A stretch of 28,090 bases of DNA from Apostichopus leukothele (Eukaryota; Echinodermata; Holothuroidea; Aspidochirotida; Stichopodidae). Below the pieces are notes generated by a model. The model was given only the letters and a program-made list of their open reading frames with translations, was not told the DNA's origin and searched no databases. This document shows positions 1 through 12,096 of this stretch, one piece after another; the first letter of the stretch is position 1; the number at the start of each line of letters is the position of its first letter. Made by a program: the position numbers and the translations under genes. Location of the stretch: the NCBI GenBank assembly GCA_010014835.2, contig JAAAKB020000009.1, positions 1,316,612-1,344,701 on the forward strand, given 5' to 3'.

Positions 1-49
1 AAAGTTTCCTAATTCCCAGCTTTGTAAAAAAAAGACAATGTTGAAGGGT

Positions 50-79
50 CCCCCCCCCCATCAACCCCCCCCCCCCCCC
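50..79 (+). repeat. Poly-C tracts (C10 and C15)
   Basis: A run of ten C (50-59) and one of fifteen C (65-79) are separated by ATCAA. The opposite strand is G15-N5-G10, able to form a G-quadruplex. Run length is prone to sequencing error. Confidence 0.9.
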
Positions 80-687
80 TCCTTGTACATGTCATTATAT
101 CCTTCAAAGGTTATCTCTCATATACTTCACTATTCATTTATCTTGTAAATTAGTTTACAGAACAGAATCGTGTTTATAAATTTACCAGAAATAGACTTGG
201 CTGAGTTGTAATTTAATCTGTTATTTTATGCTCGACTTGTAAACTCATATAAGGATAAGGTTTCAACATGATATACCGAGAACAACAACATAACCATGTC
301 TGCAGGAAGTACTGAGTTTCTATAACCCGTGAAGTGTAATAATCGTTAAGTTACCACATGAAAATAACTCAACATGACATTAATGTAGTGTGATATAGTG
401 TGGTTCCATGATCATGGAAATGATGGTTCATATGAGGTTATTGTATATCTCACGTATATGTAATTTGATGTTGCTTGATATTTTAGCTTCTCATTTCGTT
501 TACAGTAAGAGATGAATTGTGTACAATAAAACAGAGAGCTCGGCCCGTCATTGTATCAGTTTCATATTATTATGTTCTACGTGATTAGTACCTCCCAACA
601 TTGTGATGACATTAATGGAGATCAGTGTATATATAAGGAATATTTACCAAACTTGGCAATACTTTTAAATCTTTATGCAAGCCTGAT

Positions 688-712
688 GGGGGGAGGGGAG
701 GGGGGTTAGGGG
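688..712 (+). other. G-quadruplex motif
   Basis: Four G runs of 6, 4, 6 and 4 are separated by A, A and TTA, an ideal quadruplex pattern with one- and three-base loops on the coding strand of the intron. The last loop and run resemble telomeric TTAGGG, but there is no array. Confidence 0.75.
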
Positions 713-1052
713 ATATATTACAGCCCTGGAATCTATCATCATATAGGGGGCCAGACATATTTAGAGGGGAAATGGTGACATTATGACATCTTTCTGTTTC
801 CCACCTCCCCTTTCCTACTGGTTAGCTATCATAACGGTAACAGAAGACTGCTGAGACATTTAATGTCATGAAGTAAATTATATATTTCTTGCACAATCAA
901 AATTTACAACTTAATTACGTTTTTTGCTTTTTTGTACACATTAAGTAACGTTACTTGTGAATATTGTACCAGATCTCACTCATGCTTTTTGAGATGGTTG
1001 ATGATGTTTCATAAAATTAACACATAAAAACTTTTGTTTTTAATATTCACAG

Positions 1053-1137
1053 GGGAGATACAAGAGTCTGGAAGCCCATCACACAAGATGATTCAGGAAA
1101 TTTTAAGGTGTCACTGAAGGCCAACAATAACCAACAG
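1053..1137 (+). CDS. PDLIM: PDLIM-family gene, exon just after the PDZ domain
   Basis: This internal exon has a clean acceptor (TTAATATTCACAG) and donor (CAG/GTAAAG). It enters with one base completing the previous codon and leaves in phase 0, giving 28 whole codons that begin GDTRVWKP and end SLKANNNQQ. In PDLIM1-4 the PDZ domain is followed by a segment such as KVWSPLV...MNLASEPQE, so this exon carries the conserved VW-P and SL motifs directly after the last PDZ strand. The PDZ exons must lie to the left of the window. Phase 0 matches the next exon at 3878. On its own the exon is short, but its match in order and phase with the following five exons makes it convincing. Confidence 0.85.
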
Positions 1138-2286
1138 GTAAAGTTAAAACTAAAAGTGCCTCCACAAATTGCATCATCAACTATTTAAAGTGCACAAAAG
1201 TCTTCTAAAATAATCTTATTCAGTACTAGTAGAGAGTCTTCAATCACATTAACCATGATGGGATAGTTTTTCCTCCTCAGTTTCTGTCCTTCCTGCAATT
1301 TAGGATGAGCAAAAACAACTTGACATCAAAATGAAGCGTTTGACAAGTTACCGAAACCTTGACCATTTTTTGTTTACGTATTATTTTATCATATATAGCC
1401 AATGCAGTGGAATGCAATGCTGAAAAGAAGGCGTATACCATCAATTACTTTGTGTGTGTTAATTTTGTAATGCATGTAAGGGCTATATGTATATATGTTT
1501 TGTTTATTTACATAAATCTTGTCGGAGCATTTCCTTCAAATGGATCTCATTTTCAGCCCAAGTTACAGGAGGAATTTGACATCATCTGGGACCGGTCATC
1601 CATTCTGTCATTTTCAACAATATGCCGGGAAATATGAAACAACATTCCATGCATACATTAATGCTACATAAAATTAGTAATTAGGAACAGAACCTAGTCC
1701 TTAAGTAATATGTTGCAGGCAGCTTGAGCCTCCAAAGTAAAATGTTGCCTTTTTAATTTAAATAAAATGACTTATAAAAGTATGAGAATGTGATACATGT
1801 AGTAGATAGTAGATGTATTTCGCGTGTCTTACTAAAATTTCCAAATATGGTACTACTGTGTGTCATTCCGTGGTGTTTCCTGTTCTAACTGTCATTGTCC
1901 AATAGCTCTGTATACCCGCCCACCTGCGTAGTGACGTTATCAACAGAACCATGCATAACAGCCCAGTGAATCAATTGCGATGACACCATTTACAATTGAG
2001 GTGCAAAGTGAATCTTTTCGCATATACAATACTCTTCAACATCCTGTTCAAATTCACACTGTTACAATCAGACTTTTTGTTAATATTGTATGGCTGTAAT
2101 TACTATAATCAATATTACTATACAGACTATCAAAACCCTACTTGACCTTAACAAGAAACTGTTTTCAAAGGAATGGAATTTTGAATTGAGTCAATTTGAC
2201 CTCATTTTGAATTCTAGTTGAACTCTGTTAGTATTGCATAGTATGGAAGATCAAGGGTTTAACATGTTTGTGCTCCTGTAATAATG

Positions 2287-2372
2287 ATGTTTTATTTGTT
2301 GTTTGTTTCTATATGTTTGTTTGTTTATATGTGTTTGCTTGTTAATTTATATGGGTTTGTTTGTTTCCTTTT
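2287..2372 (+). repeat. TTTG-rich simple repeat
   Basis: Degenerate TTTG/TGTT repeats interrupted by TATATGTG words. Confidence 0.7.
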
Positions 2373-3005
2373 GCCAAAAATCTATACAGCATTAAGTACA
2401 TAAAAAAAGAAAAAAAAAGAAGAAAGATAATTGCACTGTATGTATTGTGTCTGACCTTCAACAAATCAAGTTATGGTATTTTGTTGCCGGTATACAGTAC
2501 GTATAGTATGTATGTTGATGTATACAGTATGTATATTGTTGTTTACAGTTTGTGATTAATGTATCATATAACATATGGTCTATAAACGCATGAGTTTGGT
2601 TTCACTGACTGTACGGGCACCTATCAGGCTTGGCAGGGCTATTACTACAACAGTGTACAGTGCCAAGTTTGTAATATACGCAGAGACTATACATGCTATG
2701 TTCATTTTAATATCTTCATGCATTCATTCCTGGAAAAGCTATTTGTCTGTAAAATCCACAGCATTGACTCAATTTTCTGTACTTGTTCAACTGTTCACCA
2801 TAAAGTTAAATACAATATTTGGCAGGGCCTCAAATATTTCACTACAATATACATTGTATAAAAACTGCATTGTCATCAGTCATGGAGAACCTGTAGTTCT
2901 GGGCTTTTGACTAAGATCTTGCTAGTACTTATCCGTGCCCTTTCTAATGACCCCTGGTATACCTCTGACCATGATCACACAGTCACAGTCTCGATGCAAG
3001 AGGAC

Positions 3006-3062
3006 TGGGGTTGAGAGCCAATCAGTGGTTCGGTCTTTTGCCTGGGGTTGAGAGCCAATCAG
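3006..3062 (+). repeat. 37-bp tandem duplication
   Basis: The 20-base word TGGGGTTGAGAGCCAATCAG occurs at 3006 and 3043, each followed by a GGTTCGGT stretch, giving a period of 37 bp. The word includes CCAAT. There is no further copy in the window. Confidence 0.85.
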
Positions 3063-3848
3063 ACGGTTCGGTTCGGTTGTTTGGTTTCTCTTGCCAGGTT
3101 CTTTGTTGGGTGACTTTTCTTACAAAGTACCTGTAGTTCCTATGAGGCATATAGTTTACACACAGTAGAGTATCCTTTAAATAGGAAATAACTGCTATGC
3201 TATGTTAAGTTTGCTTGTTTTTAGGATTTTAGTAAAGCTATGATCATTTATTAAGAACACCAGTAGGTAGCTTTTAGGACTTGTAATCATTCCAAAATCC
3301 ATGTTACCTCTGTCCAGAAAAAGAGGTCTACCGATGTCACTTCATATCTTTCATTCTTTTGGTAATGTGTACAATGAACCTTTCATTTCTAAAAATTGCA
3401 TTTTCACTGCAATGTACAGTATCAATCAATCAATGGTAGGTGAAGGGAAAAAGAGTTTCCTCTCTCATGATACAGTTTTAACCTCCGCTTTACCTTAATG
3501 TGATGTCTTAAAAACAATGAAAGGAAACTTTACACTAGGTACAATTGTTTCTTCTCCTTTAGCATTCCCCTGCCCCCCTTTATTCACCCTACTTGGTAGT
3601 GAAATGATTTGTTGGTATAATCAAATAAGCTTAATGTATATCCTATAATCTTTGGAAATCTGCTAGAACAGTCATCAACAAAATAGTTCTTGAAAATCTG
3701 TCGTTTTGAAATTGCCTATTATTAAAAAAAAATCAGGGGAAAACAAAAGCATGCATGCATGCAATATTCCAAAAAAAAAAGCCTAACTATTTCTAAAGTA
3801 AAAGTTTATTTACCTTCTCATGAAGGAGCAATAGTGTTTACCCTAATC

Positions 3849-3873
3849 TTTTTTTTTTTTTTTTTTTTTTTTT
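3849..3873 (+). repeat. T25 mononucleotide run acting as pyrimidine tract
   Basis: Twenty-five T directly before the AAAG acceptor of the ZM exon. It is both a microsatellite and the splice-site polypyrimidine tract. Confidence 0.9.
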
Positions 3874-3877
3874 AAAG

Positions 3878-4098
3878 GAGTTTCTGCATCCTGGAAGTAA
3901 AACAAATTTTAGCCCTAAAGGATTTGGCGCTCCTCAACCAGCGGCGCCCATTGCAGCACCCACACCACCAGGAGGAAGAGGATCAGCCCAGGTCGTCCAT
4001 CTACAGTTCAACTCCCCTGCCGGACTCTACTCGGAGCAGAACATCGCAGAAACCTTTAAGGGTCAGACTGAGGGGATGATAGATGACTCTGTGGGGAA
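3878..4098 (+). CDS. PDLIM: PDLIM-family gene, exon with Zasp-like ZM motif
   Basis: The 221-nt exon opens with EFLHPGSKTNFSPKGF, matching the QE-hIGs-HNRSA-PF stretch of PDLIM proteins. After a proline and alanine rich linker it carries the ZM motif VVHLQFNSPAGLYSEQNI (about 3992-4066 with AETFKGQ). In this family the ZM motif binds the rod of alpha-actinin and helps target the protein to Z-discs and stress fibres. In human PDLIM1 the corresponding core is QYNNPAGLYSSENI. The acceptor is preceded by an unbroken run of 25 T, and the donor is AA/GTAAGA. The exon starts in phase 0 and ends in phase 2, which fits the exon at 5352. The family assignment is very secure. Confidence 0.95.
3992..4066 (+). 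other. ZM (Zasp-like) motif coding segment
   Basis: Twenty-five codons carry the ZM signature with invariant N-P-GLYS--NI residues (FNSPAGLYSEQNI). ZM motifs occur in ZASP/LDB3, ALP/PDLIM3, CLP36/PDLIM1 and fly Zasp proteins and mediate binding to alpha-actinin. The key residues are intact, so alpha-actinin binding is a reasonable inference. Confidence 0.93.
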
Positions 4099-5351
4099 GT
4101 AAGAATTTAAAAAAACTGAATGTCTGGTAACATTATGATCCAAAGTCTTCAAAACTTGGCTCCATCCGGAAAGTTATGAACCTGGACCATTTGGCTTGGG
4201 AGGAGAGTTGCAAATTTACATTTACTTTATGACAAACCCGTATTTATACTAAATGTCTCCCCTCTCAATTACCTGAATTGGTCAATTTAACCCATTATGG
4301 TCGTGGAGGGATCTCCAAAATGTTGTTAACTCATTTTGATCCTCATTAATTACACAATGAAAATGTCAATAAGTATGTTTATTACATGAGACTAATTGAA
4401 ACAATTTCTATACTGAGGGGAAGTGGAAGGGGAAAGGGGTGGTTGTGGTGGGGGAATGAGGTTGTGGTGGGGAGCCATGATCACAGGCCACATTACATGG
4501 TATACCATAGAAGGAGTGATCACACATACTGCTGATGGAAGATTCTTGCCAAATTATGGCAATATTTTGTATAGAACTTTGTAACCCTTATTACCAAAAC
4601 AACGTGTAAGCAACTACTCATAACACATCCTGTGATGGACACACTCAAATTGCCGAACCTGCCGCACAAGAACACAAAGTAATAGTGCGTATATTCCACA
4701 GTTTTAAGTTGCAGGCATTGTAAATGACACACCCTCTTCGATAGTTTCAACAAGGTCATTTACAGATCTAGGATTACATTTCTGGTTCAGTTTACATCTC
4801 AAGTGTTGTCATGGTTCAGTTGTTTTGAATTCTCATCATAAACACTACTGCAAGCCCTAGTGACCGTGTAACAGTGAGATTATTCCTAGTAAAAGCTGGT
4901 TTGGCTGAGCCTATATTAATGAACTAGCTCTGTAAATGTGCACTGAGCTGAAAATTGCTGGGATAAAGGTGTTTTTCTTCTTGAGCTGAAAGGAAAGGGC
5001 TAATAATTTCAACTGCCATTTATCTACAAAGCAGAAAGTGGCAGAGATGATAAATATGACAAATGAATGAAATTGACAGATTGGTATATTGTTTGCTAAT
5101 TGCATCTGTAGACAGAAACTGACCTTGATTCTTAGGGTGAGGGAGATTTATAGTATGTGGAAGGGTGAGGGGGATAGGATGGGCTAGAAGGGAAGAAGGA
5201 TTGCATACCGTGATAGCACCCTCCCTTATCTCCCTTCTCCACGATAAACCTTTCTTCTGCTAACATCGGCGATATGTATCGGTTTACATCGATGCAGATA
5301 CTTTTAATTATCACTATTAATTTCTGAACATTTTTGTTTATGATTCCACAG
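4099..5351 (+). other. PDLIM intron
   Basis: No exon was recognised. It contains a G-rich purine stretch (4417-4470) and short opposite-strand open frames (4520-4759, 4911-5105, 5132-5374) that show no family features; the last overlaps the next exon. Confidence 0.7.
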
Positions 5352-5650
5352 TGATAGTTACCAACCTCAACCATATCAGCCTATGAGAGACACAGGATTC
5401 AGTCCCAAACCAGGTGAGGTCAGCGGGACCGAGGAGGTCAGCGCGACCAAGAAGGTCAGCGCGACCATGGTAGAGACAGAAAAGGGAGAAGAGATACAAT
5501 ATTCAGGTTACATCAATCCTAGCGCTCAGTCACGATCGTTCAAAATGTTGAAGGAGATACTGGATGCCGAGGACGAACTGCCCCCTCCTCCTCCCGAATT
5601 TTTGGCTGATGTGGTTGTCACGGAAACGGAGAATGACAAAGGCGGTGCAG
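5352..5650 (+). CDS. PDLIM: PDLIM-family gene, DUF4749-type exon
   Basis: The exon runs from acceptor TTCCACAG to donor GCAG/GTGCAT. Its first base completes an Asn codon (AA/T), followed by 99 codons and one leftover G. The protein begins DSYQPQPYQPMRD, then has three tandem six-residue units (VSGTEE, VSATKK, VSATMV) encoded by an 18-nt repeat at 5419-5472. It continues EIQYSGYINPSAQSRSFKML with KEILDAEDE (about 5527-5577). This last segment matches PDLIM1 Q-TSFLVLQEILESEEK and is the DUF4749-type conserved patch between ZM and LIM. A run of five prolines and an acidic tail follow. No alternative start is needed because the exon is internal. Phase 1 at the end fits the exon at 12240 exactly. 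Confidence 0.94.
5419..5472 (+). repeat. 18-nt in-frame coding repeat, three copies
   Basis: Three adjacent 18-nt units starting GTCAGCG at 5419, 5437 and 5455 encode VSGTEE, VSATKK and VSATMV. The unit length is a multiple of three, so copy changes keep the frame. The repeat lies in the linker before the DUF4749-type motif and looks species specific. Confidence 0.85.
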
Positions 5651-8600
5651 GTGCATGTTTGTTCCCTTGTTTGTGCTAGACTCATTCTATTAACCTTTAA
5701 TCATTAACACTCTGTCAGACAGGATGAAATGCAAATGATCAATATGAATATGCATATATGGTTACGATGCATTTTTAAATATCGTTACATATTCAAATGA
5801 GGGGAAAGACAATTTGCTGATTTATAAAACAATGCCTTGTATGTATAAAAGTGATACTATAGTCTGAACTTGGATTGTTGAGAGCGATGTTATCTTGAAA
5901 TTTCTTTTTTGAGAAACTCTTTAATATTTAGTCATGATGAGAAGTGCAGAAAATTTATTCAAAACTAGTGAAGAACTGAAAATTTACGTTGGATGCAGCT
6001 TACCTGTTTCCTCAAAACAATTGCACTATTCTCAAATTTTCTTCAAATAATATATGCACATGTGGCAAGGATATTGTAAATCTGTGCTTTATATCCAAAA
6101 GAAAATCCCATTTTTCAAACTTCAAAGTTAAAACAGAAAAACACAATAAACCAAAACCAAGAAACTGATTTTCCTGGTTAGTTAATTTAAGATCAGGCTC
6201 TGTTTTTTGTTTTTGTTCAGAAAGTGAACTTAAACAAAAAACAATCATTAAGATTTGACAAGTCATGATGATGGGAGAAATTATTTTAGGTTTCAAAATA
6301 TTAATTTGATCTAATTTTGGCTTAAAAGTGCATCTCACCCTCTCTGACATATCCTATTAGATTTCTTTGTTTGTAATCTTGTTTCAAATGTCTTGGATGT
6401 TTTTCAATACTTTTTATTTTATTTTCCTCTTATTTTACCAACTTTCCTCAGGTTCATGTGATATTCCTGTAGGCCTAGATACCTGGTATATTTATTACAT
6501 GGAATCCCATTTTTGCATTAATTTGCAAGTTTCCATCATAGTTCCCACAATATCACATATTTGAGAAACATGCGTGTCAACTTCAAATAAATTAGTAAAT
6601 AAGTAAGCAGACCCTCAAAGATTAGAAGTATTATGCTGTTCCATAAACAGAGACCTGGTGACTGATAGCATTGAAGACCGAGTGTAGTCGTTATCCAACG
6701 GTACATAACCTTTGAGCATTACGATGTAAATAAAGAACAAAGGAAAGATCAATGTGGCATGATTTGATGCGTTCAGCTTAAAGCCATCTAAAACCAGCTT
6801 TAAGCTTGATAAGGAAGTAATTATGAATAGCTCTGATCTTAAATGTAGAGGCTTGTAATGTATCTTAAAGTTTGGAGAGGTCCTCAAAACAAAATTGGCT
6901 GGATTCATTTTCTGTTGGACTGATGAAGCTTAATGAAAGCAAAACCTAACGTTAATAAATAACTTATGCTGATAATCCCAATGTTCAATACATTTTAGCT
7001 TAATAACAACACTGTATTCAGGGTTCATGCATAAGTTTACGAGCATATCCACCCAAATTGTGCTGAATCAGGTTTTTTGAAGCTCTGAAATGCAAGAGAA
7101 TCAAGAAATTACAAGATGATGCTAAAGATATAATTAAAAAGTTAATAAACGCTCATTGAAAGCTTGCTTCATTGCACAATTTCAGTATGTTTTGAGCAGA
7201 AAACTGTTTTTATGAAACACATGGGATTAGTTTTGTTAGTGATTTATTTCAAGTCAGCACAAAAGACTTATGACAACAGCATTAATTTTGATTACCAGAA
7301 AACTTAAATTAATATGCCCTCCAAAGGATTGCAAACAATTTTTGAAATTGGCAAGTCATACAAGAGATACAAGGTGGATGAACCCTGATTTTCAGTAAAA
7401 TGCTTTACCAATTAGATTATGTAAATACAATAACAAATATTCAACTCATAACGACCATATAACAAGTTTTTCGATGTAACATTTCACCATTTACCATTGT
7501 TCACTGCTACACAAATATTACTTCATCAAAGTATCCACTTACTGACCTTTTTAGCATATTTGTATTAACCCATCTAGCCATTTCTCATCATATCTGTCTG
7601 ACCGTGGAGGCACTCATTGTGTATTCATAGCCTGATCTATTGACCAGAGAGCAAACTAATTTATCGCTAGATTTTTTTATGTTAATGCTTCTTGAATAGA
7701 AAGTACTCCACTCACTCTTTAATATAAGAGTGATTTATTAGTTTATAACATGTACTTGTAACCTACTGCAGCACCAGGCTAGTCTATTTTTACATATTAT
7801 CTGTTTAAGCTATAAATGCTTTTAGTCACAAGTTGAACCCAACGGAATCCGAACTATCTTGCATTAACCATAGCTGTTTACCCTGCTTCCCATTTCACAG
7901 ACCGTAATCTGACATGTAGACAATAAGTCTGTATTGAATGCATGCAACAGCTTCATATAGCGCAGATGTATGGCGGCACAGATACACTAATGAAAGTTCA
8001 TTCTCTTTGGAATGAACTATTGCTTCAAAACTTAAAAATCACTTTGTGTGGAGTTTACAACAAAACTACTTTAAAAGGGGAAGTAACAGCAATGGCATTG
8101 ATACTTAGAGTACTAATGTGCAACCTTATTTAACATAATTCTGCATAACCGAAAAGATTTTGCATTTATTTTTACAGACTGCTTCCTTGTACGGCTTTAG
8201 GTTCTACATGAAACCCCCCGATTAATATCCTGCATTCGATATGAATTAACCATCTTACACTATATATCATGGTACACATTCAGCAAGTAATCCATTAATT
8301 TAATGGATGCATGAAAGCAACATTTAACTAATTCAAATACTAAGTCAGTTCTCTACTGTGCATCTTACTGGGTGACTTAGAGAAGGCAGTACCCAGAGCC
8401 ATCCCCGGCCAGCAGTGCTTAAACTTTGAAGTTTATTGTAACAGTCACTGCATGAGCATAATTAGTGAGGTGTTGACACTTGGTCTGCTGGTTCTTGTCA
8501 CTCTTAAGTATGAGGCTGAGATTGATGGTTAACATCTAACCCCTTAGCAACCAGAGATTGTTTATCAAATTGCCTAGTGACTACAACTTCACAATAAAGA

Positions 8601-8679
8601 CAAACCAATGGTATGTTTTCATTGAGTCCCTGCTAAAGGGAACATAGTATCTGTGCATTCAATAGTGGACATGGCGTGG

Positions 8680-8722
8680 TTGTGTGTGTGTGTGTATGTA
8701 CAGTGTGTATGTACAGCGTGTA
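8680..8722 (+). repeat. TG microsatellite
   Basis: A (TG)8-like tract is followed by two TGTATGTACAG units. Confidence 0.85.
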
Positions 8723-10575
8723 GATTTCATTTCTAAGGTTAAGGAGCCTATTATGGTTGGTGGAGGTCAAAAGTCACTTAGTGTCAGTAGACTTTATATT
8801 CTTAAATCCTCTTCCACCTCCCTTGAATGCTGTATTGATTTGAGCCATTGATTCAAGGCAAACCGGAGTCATCATATTTTGTTTTTTAAATCCAGAATAA
8901 ACTTTTAAACCCAAATAATCAGCAAATAATCTATCATTAATTACAAATTTCCGATAAATCCTGTGGTTTTACTTCTTCACCAACTACAGTAGTCTAAAAT
9001 ATTAGTAATTGACTAGCACTGCATCTCTATTATTGTCATATTTGGTACATACGGCCATGCATCGTGTGCTGCAGAAGGTGTCTGACAAAAAAAAAGCCAA
9101 CATTCTGTTTATATACCATGGGTGAATAAACATAAAAATATCTCTAAAACCAGGAAGTTATAGATAAGCAAAAGTAAACATTTTACTATCAGCTGTTAGT
9201 GATGTGTTTACTTTCATAGTTGGCAGTGACAACACTGTTGCGTGGGCGATATGATATGAAGACATTATTGTTGATAAGAAGATGTGATTGCAATGCATGG
9301 AAGTTATACATAGGAGTCGTACTGAATGAGTTAAAAGCAGACCGAATATGTCAGTGCGCTAAATTTGCTAAATTTTAATTGACCAAAACTTTTTCCACCT
9401 TTATTGTCAGACACGGGAGGGGGTTGGGGGTTAGGTGGCAGTAGGGAACATAAACAACAGCCAAATGGTAGTTCTGTCAGGTTTGTAGTAAAAACTGTGT
9501 AAAAGGTCATTTCTCTCAGTAGTTGAAGCATTTTTAATTCAAAGCTACTTAATTTTAAATCCAATTTCAAAAAGTTGACTCTATCAACAACAAGAAAACA
9601 ACTGTTGTATACAGTATCAATGGAGTTTGTTTGAATAACTTTTCAATTTTGTAAAATGAGATTTTGGTATTGAAGCAAAATATTGAACAAATATACTTTA
9701 GATTATGAAGCCAGGATAAAGAGGATGCATAAAATGAGTTAAAGAGGGGAACCAACTCCAGATTTAATATCTCTCTTCAAAAAAGTTTAAATGTTGTCTT
9801 GAAAAATTCTTGTTGTATTAACATAGCAAAGTGTGTTTATTATACTTCTATTTCTGTAGTTAATCTAGTCTGCTGTGGGTTTTTTTCTGTCTTTCAATAT
9901 TCAACAAAAACATTCAATATTTAGGAAGATTAGCAATACCCAAATCCATCAGCTAGCAGGTGCGTTATTTTTTATGAAAAATGAAATACAGTCAAATTAG
10001 TAAAGACGAGTGCACAGCTATTTAATATGATAGCATCCTTTGTGTGTATCATTAAGTTGCATCTTACTTATGTTTGATTGGCCATTTTTTTAGTTCTTTA
10101 TTTCTAATTTCGTTTCAAGTAATTTGATGCATCATACCCTTACAATTTTTAGTTTTTCATTGCATGTCCCTAACACCTAATTTTCATACTTTTCGTTGAT
10201 CATGATTGTATTAACAACTGCACCAGCCTTGGACCAACTCCGAAATATGCAGAATTCAGGCCGACGAATTCTCATATTAAATTTTAGAATCAATTTAGAT
10301 GATACCAAAATTTTGTGGCCAGATGCACACAAAAAAATAGCATCTGAAAGAGCGTTCCCTTGACAACAATATAAAATATCATGGCAGAGTAGCAGTTGGG
10401 TTACTTCTATTTCCACCAGGAAAAATGTAGCTGTGTTACAATTTTTGTTAAAAATTTCTTCTAATTCAGTATCGCAGTCATGTTAACTATTGCTTTTATA
10501 GGTTAATTTAGAATGATAGAAAAGTATTCTTTTAATACTATCCTTTGTTGGTACTTGGTAGTGATATCATTGTAA

Positions 10576-10974
10576 AGCTTGCCACACACTGCCCCAACTA
10601 AACTCCACACGACTCAACTCGACTGTTGCTATGCAGGTAATCTGGGATAGTCAGGCAGTGTGTGCACTTACGGCTGCGACCGATCCAGATTCATTCGTGT
10701 TTTGTTCTTCCAGCCGGTTCGCGGACCTGATTGTAAAGGTCCCGCGATTCATGACTAGAACTGCCCAGTTTCACCAAATATGTATGTGACTTTAATGAGC
10801 ACCAATTGTTAAGAATAACACAGTCAATCAGTGTGCACTCATGAGTCAAATCAGTATGCATGAATTGGTCGTGTGAGTATGGGGTGTGTCGACGACTATC
10901 GAAAACTAGTTCATGACAGTCAAGAGTTGCGTCTTGTGTTGGTCATTCTCCAGTCGGCCAGTATGTAGCCAGCT
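10576..10974. mobile_element. Non-autonomous PIF/Harbinger-like MITE, 399 bp
   Basis: The left end AGCTTGCCACACACTG and the inverted right end AGCTGGCTACATACTG match at 13 of 16 positions. The inverted similarity extends inward (CACACGACTCAACTC against CACAAGACGCAACTC, each followed closely by GACTGT). The element is flanked by TAA on both sides (10573-10575 and 10975-10977), the three-base target duplication typical of PIF/Harbinger insertions. It encodes no transposase and is more GC rich than its surroundings. The boundaries are seen directly; the superfamily is inferred from the TAA duplication. Confidence 0.75.
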
Positions 10975-11945
10975 TAACAGGGACTCTAATTTGGTTCAAA
11001 TCGTGACTGTTTTTGCGTGCATCATCATAATACACCATGTGTGATGATTGAAAAGCAACGCTAATGCAAAACCGAATTGCTCAAAATGAAATGGAGGGAA
11101 AAACATAATGAGGTTTCAAAGTACTCATCAAATATTGAAACCAATGCAATGTAAAAAGGACTATGTCTGTAGTGAATGGTTTTGTTTAGTCTCAATTTAT
11201 CAGAGGTGAAAGTACAAAGTACAATAATTGTTTCACCACTCGTCTCTCAAATCAATCTTATTACGAATAGAAAGTCAAACATTGCAAACAATGATTCGGA
11301 TAGACAAAGTAAATGAAGGTTGTCGAGACGTTCATTATACAAACCTTGCTCGGCTGAAGAGTTTCATTTTAGGGTTTGAATGTATGGTGGAATGCAAAAA
11401 ACACAAATGTACTGGAGACGTTACGGGTGTTAATACAAAGATATTGGAACAAATGACTCATGCATCCCAAAAGCAGTGATCATCAATCATTTTTTAATCC
11501 AGAAATGTACCAAGGATAAAAATGTGCAGAAATTATAAAATTTTGAACAACAATATTATGAGAATAATTGTAAGACCTTGGACCTACTGTATGAATGTGA
11601 AGTCTAATTGAATCGATTATCAGACAACCAGTCGGTAATATAGCAAAGTGCAGAAATTTAGTGAGGACATTTAAATATTGATGGTATTAACATTCTGAGT
11701 AAAGTTAGCATTAAGGCATTGTGTCAAAAATAAGCTGCTGAGGAGGCTGCATCATCCTACAGCCAGGCTGCGTAGGATGTAATCTATTGTGCTATTGAAT
11801 TCAACACAATAGGCACTGGCGGTCTGCCGAGACATTCTCTATTGTTTGCAGCTGCTGCAGCTTTTCCATTTGACACAGTGTCTAACTATGCTACCATCAA
11901 AGAGTCTCTATTAAGGAGATATGTGCATTAAGTCACAGTTTACCA

Positions 11946-12096
11946 TACCAGTCTGTTCTTGTCTGTAGGCTGAAGCACACTATATGACTTTGTATCATAC
12001 CAGTCTGTTCTTGTCTGTAGGCTGAATCAGACTATATGACTTTGTATCATACCAGTCTGTTCTTGTCTGTAGGCTAAAGCACACTATATGACTTTG
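11946..12096 (+). repeat. 52-bp tandem repeat, three copies
   Basis: Units begin TACCAGTCTGTTCTTGTC at 11946, 11998 and 12050 and differ at only a few positions; the third is slightly shorter. Each unit contains TTCTTGTCTGTAGGCT, which resembles a splice acceptor. The array ends about 145 bp before the real acceptor at 12239. Confidence 0.93.

Larger units (their letters stand above)
1..1052 (+). other. PDLIM intron (right part)
   Basis: No coding segment was found. The stretch holds C10 and C15 runs at 50-79, a G-quadruplex type run at 688-712, and otherwise AT-rich unique-looking sequence ending in the acceptor for the exon at 1053. Confidence 0.7.
1138..3877 (+). other. PDLIM intron
   Basis: An AT-rich intron without a recognisable exon. 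It contains TTTG-type repeats (about 2287-2372), TATACAGTATG-like degenerate repeats (about 2490-2550), a 37-bp tandem duplication (3006-3062), a GCATGCATGCATGCA stretch near 3751, and a T25 run at its end. Short open frames here (for example 2575-2910) show no codon bias or domain. Confidence 0.7.

Noticed and set aside
2575-2910. 111-codon plus-strand frame
   Set aside because: No family match, random-looking composition, inside an intron without fitting splice sites.
6012-6908. Two minus-strand frames of 112 and 97 codons
   Set aside because: AT-rich, no recognisable domain, and no splice or phase link between them.
11228-11479. 83-codon plus-strand frame just right of the MITE
   Set aside because: It does not begin with ATG and shows no domain. 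The region resembles ordinary intron.
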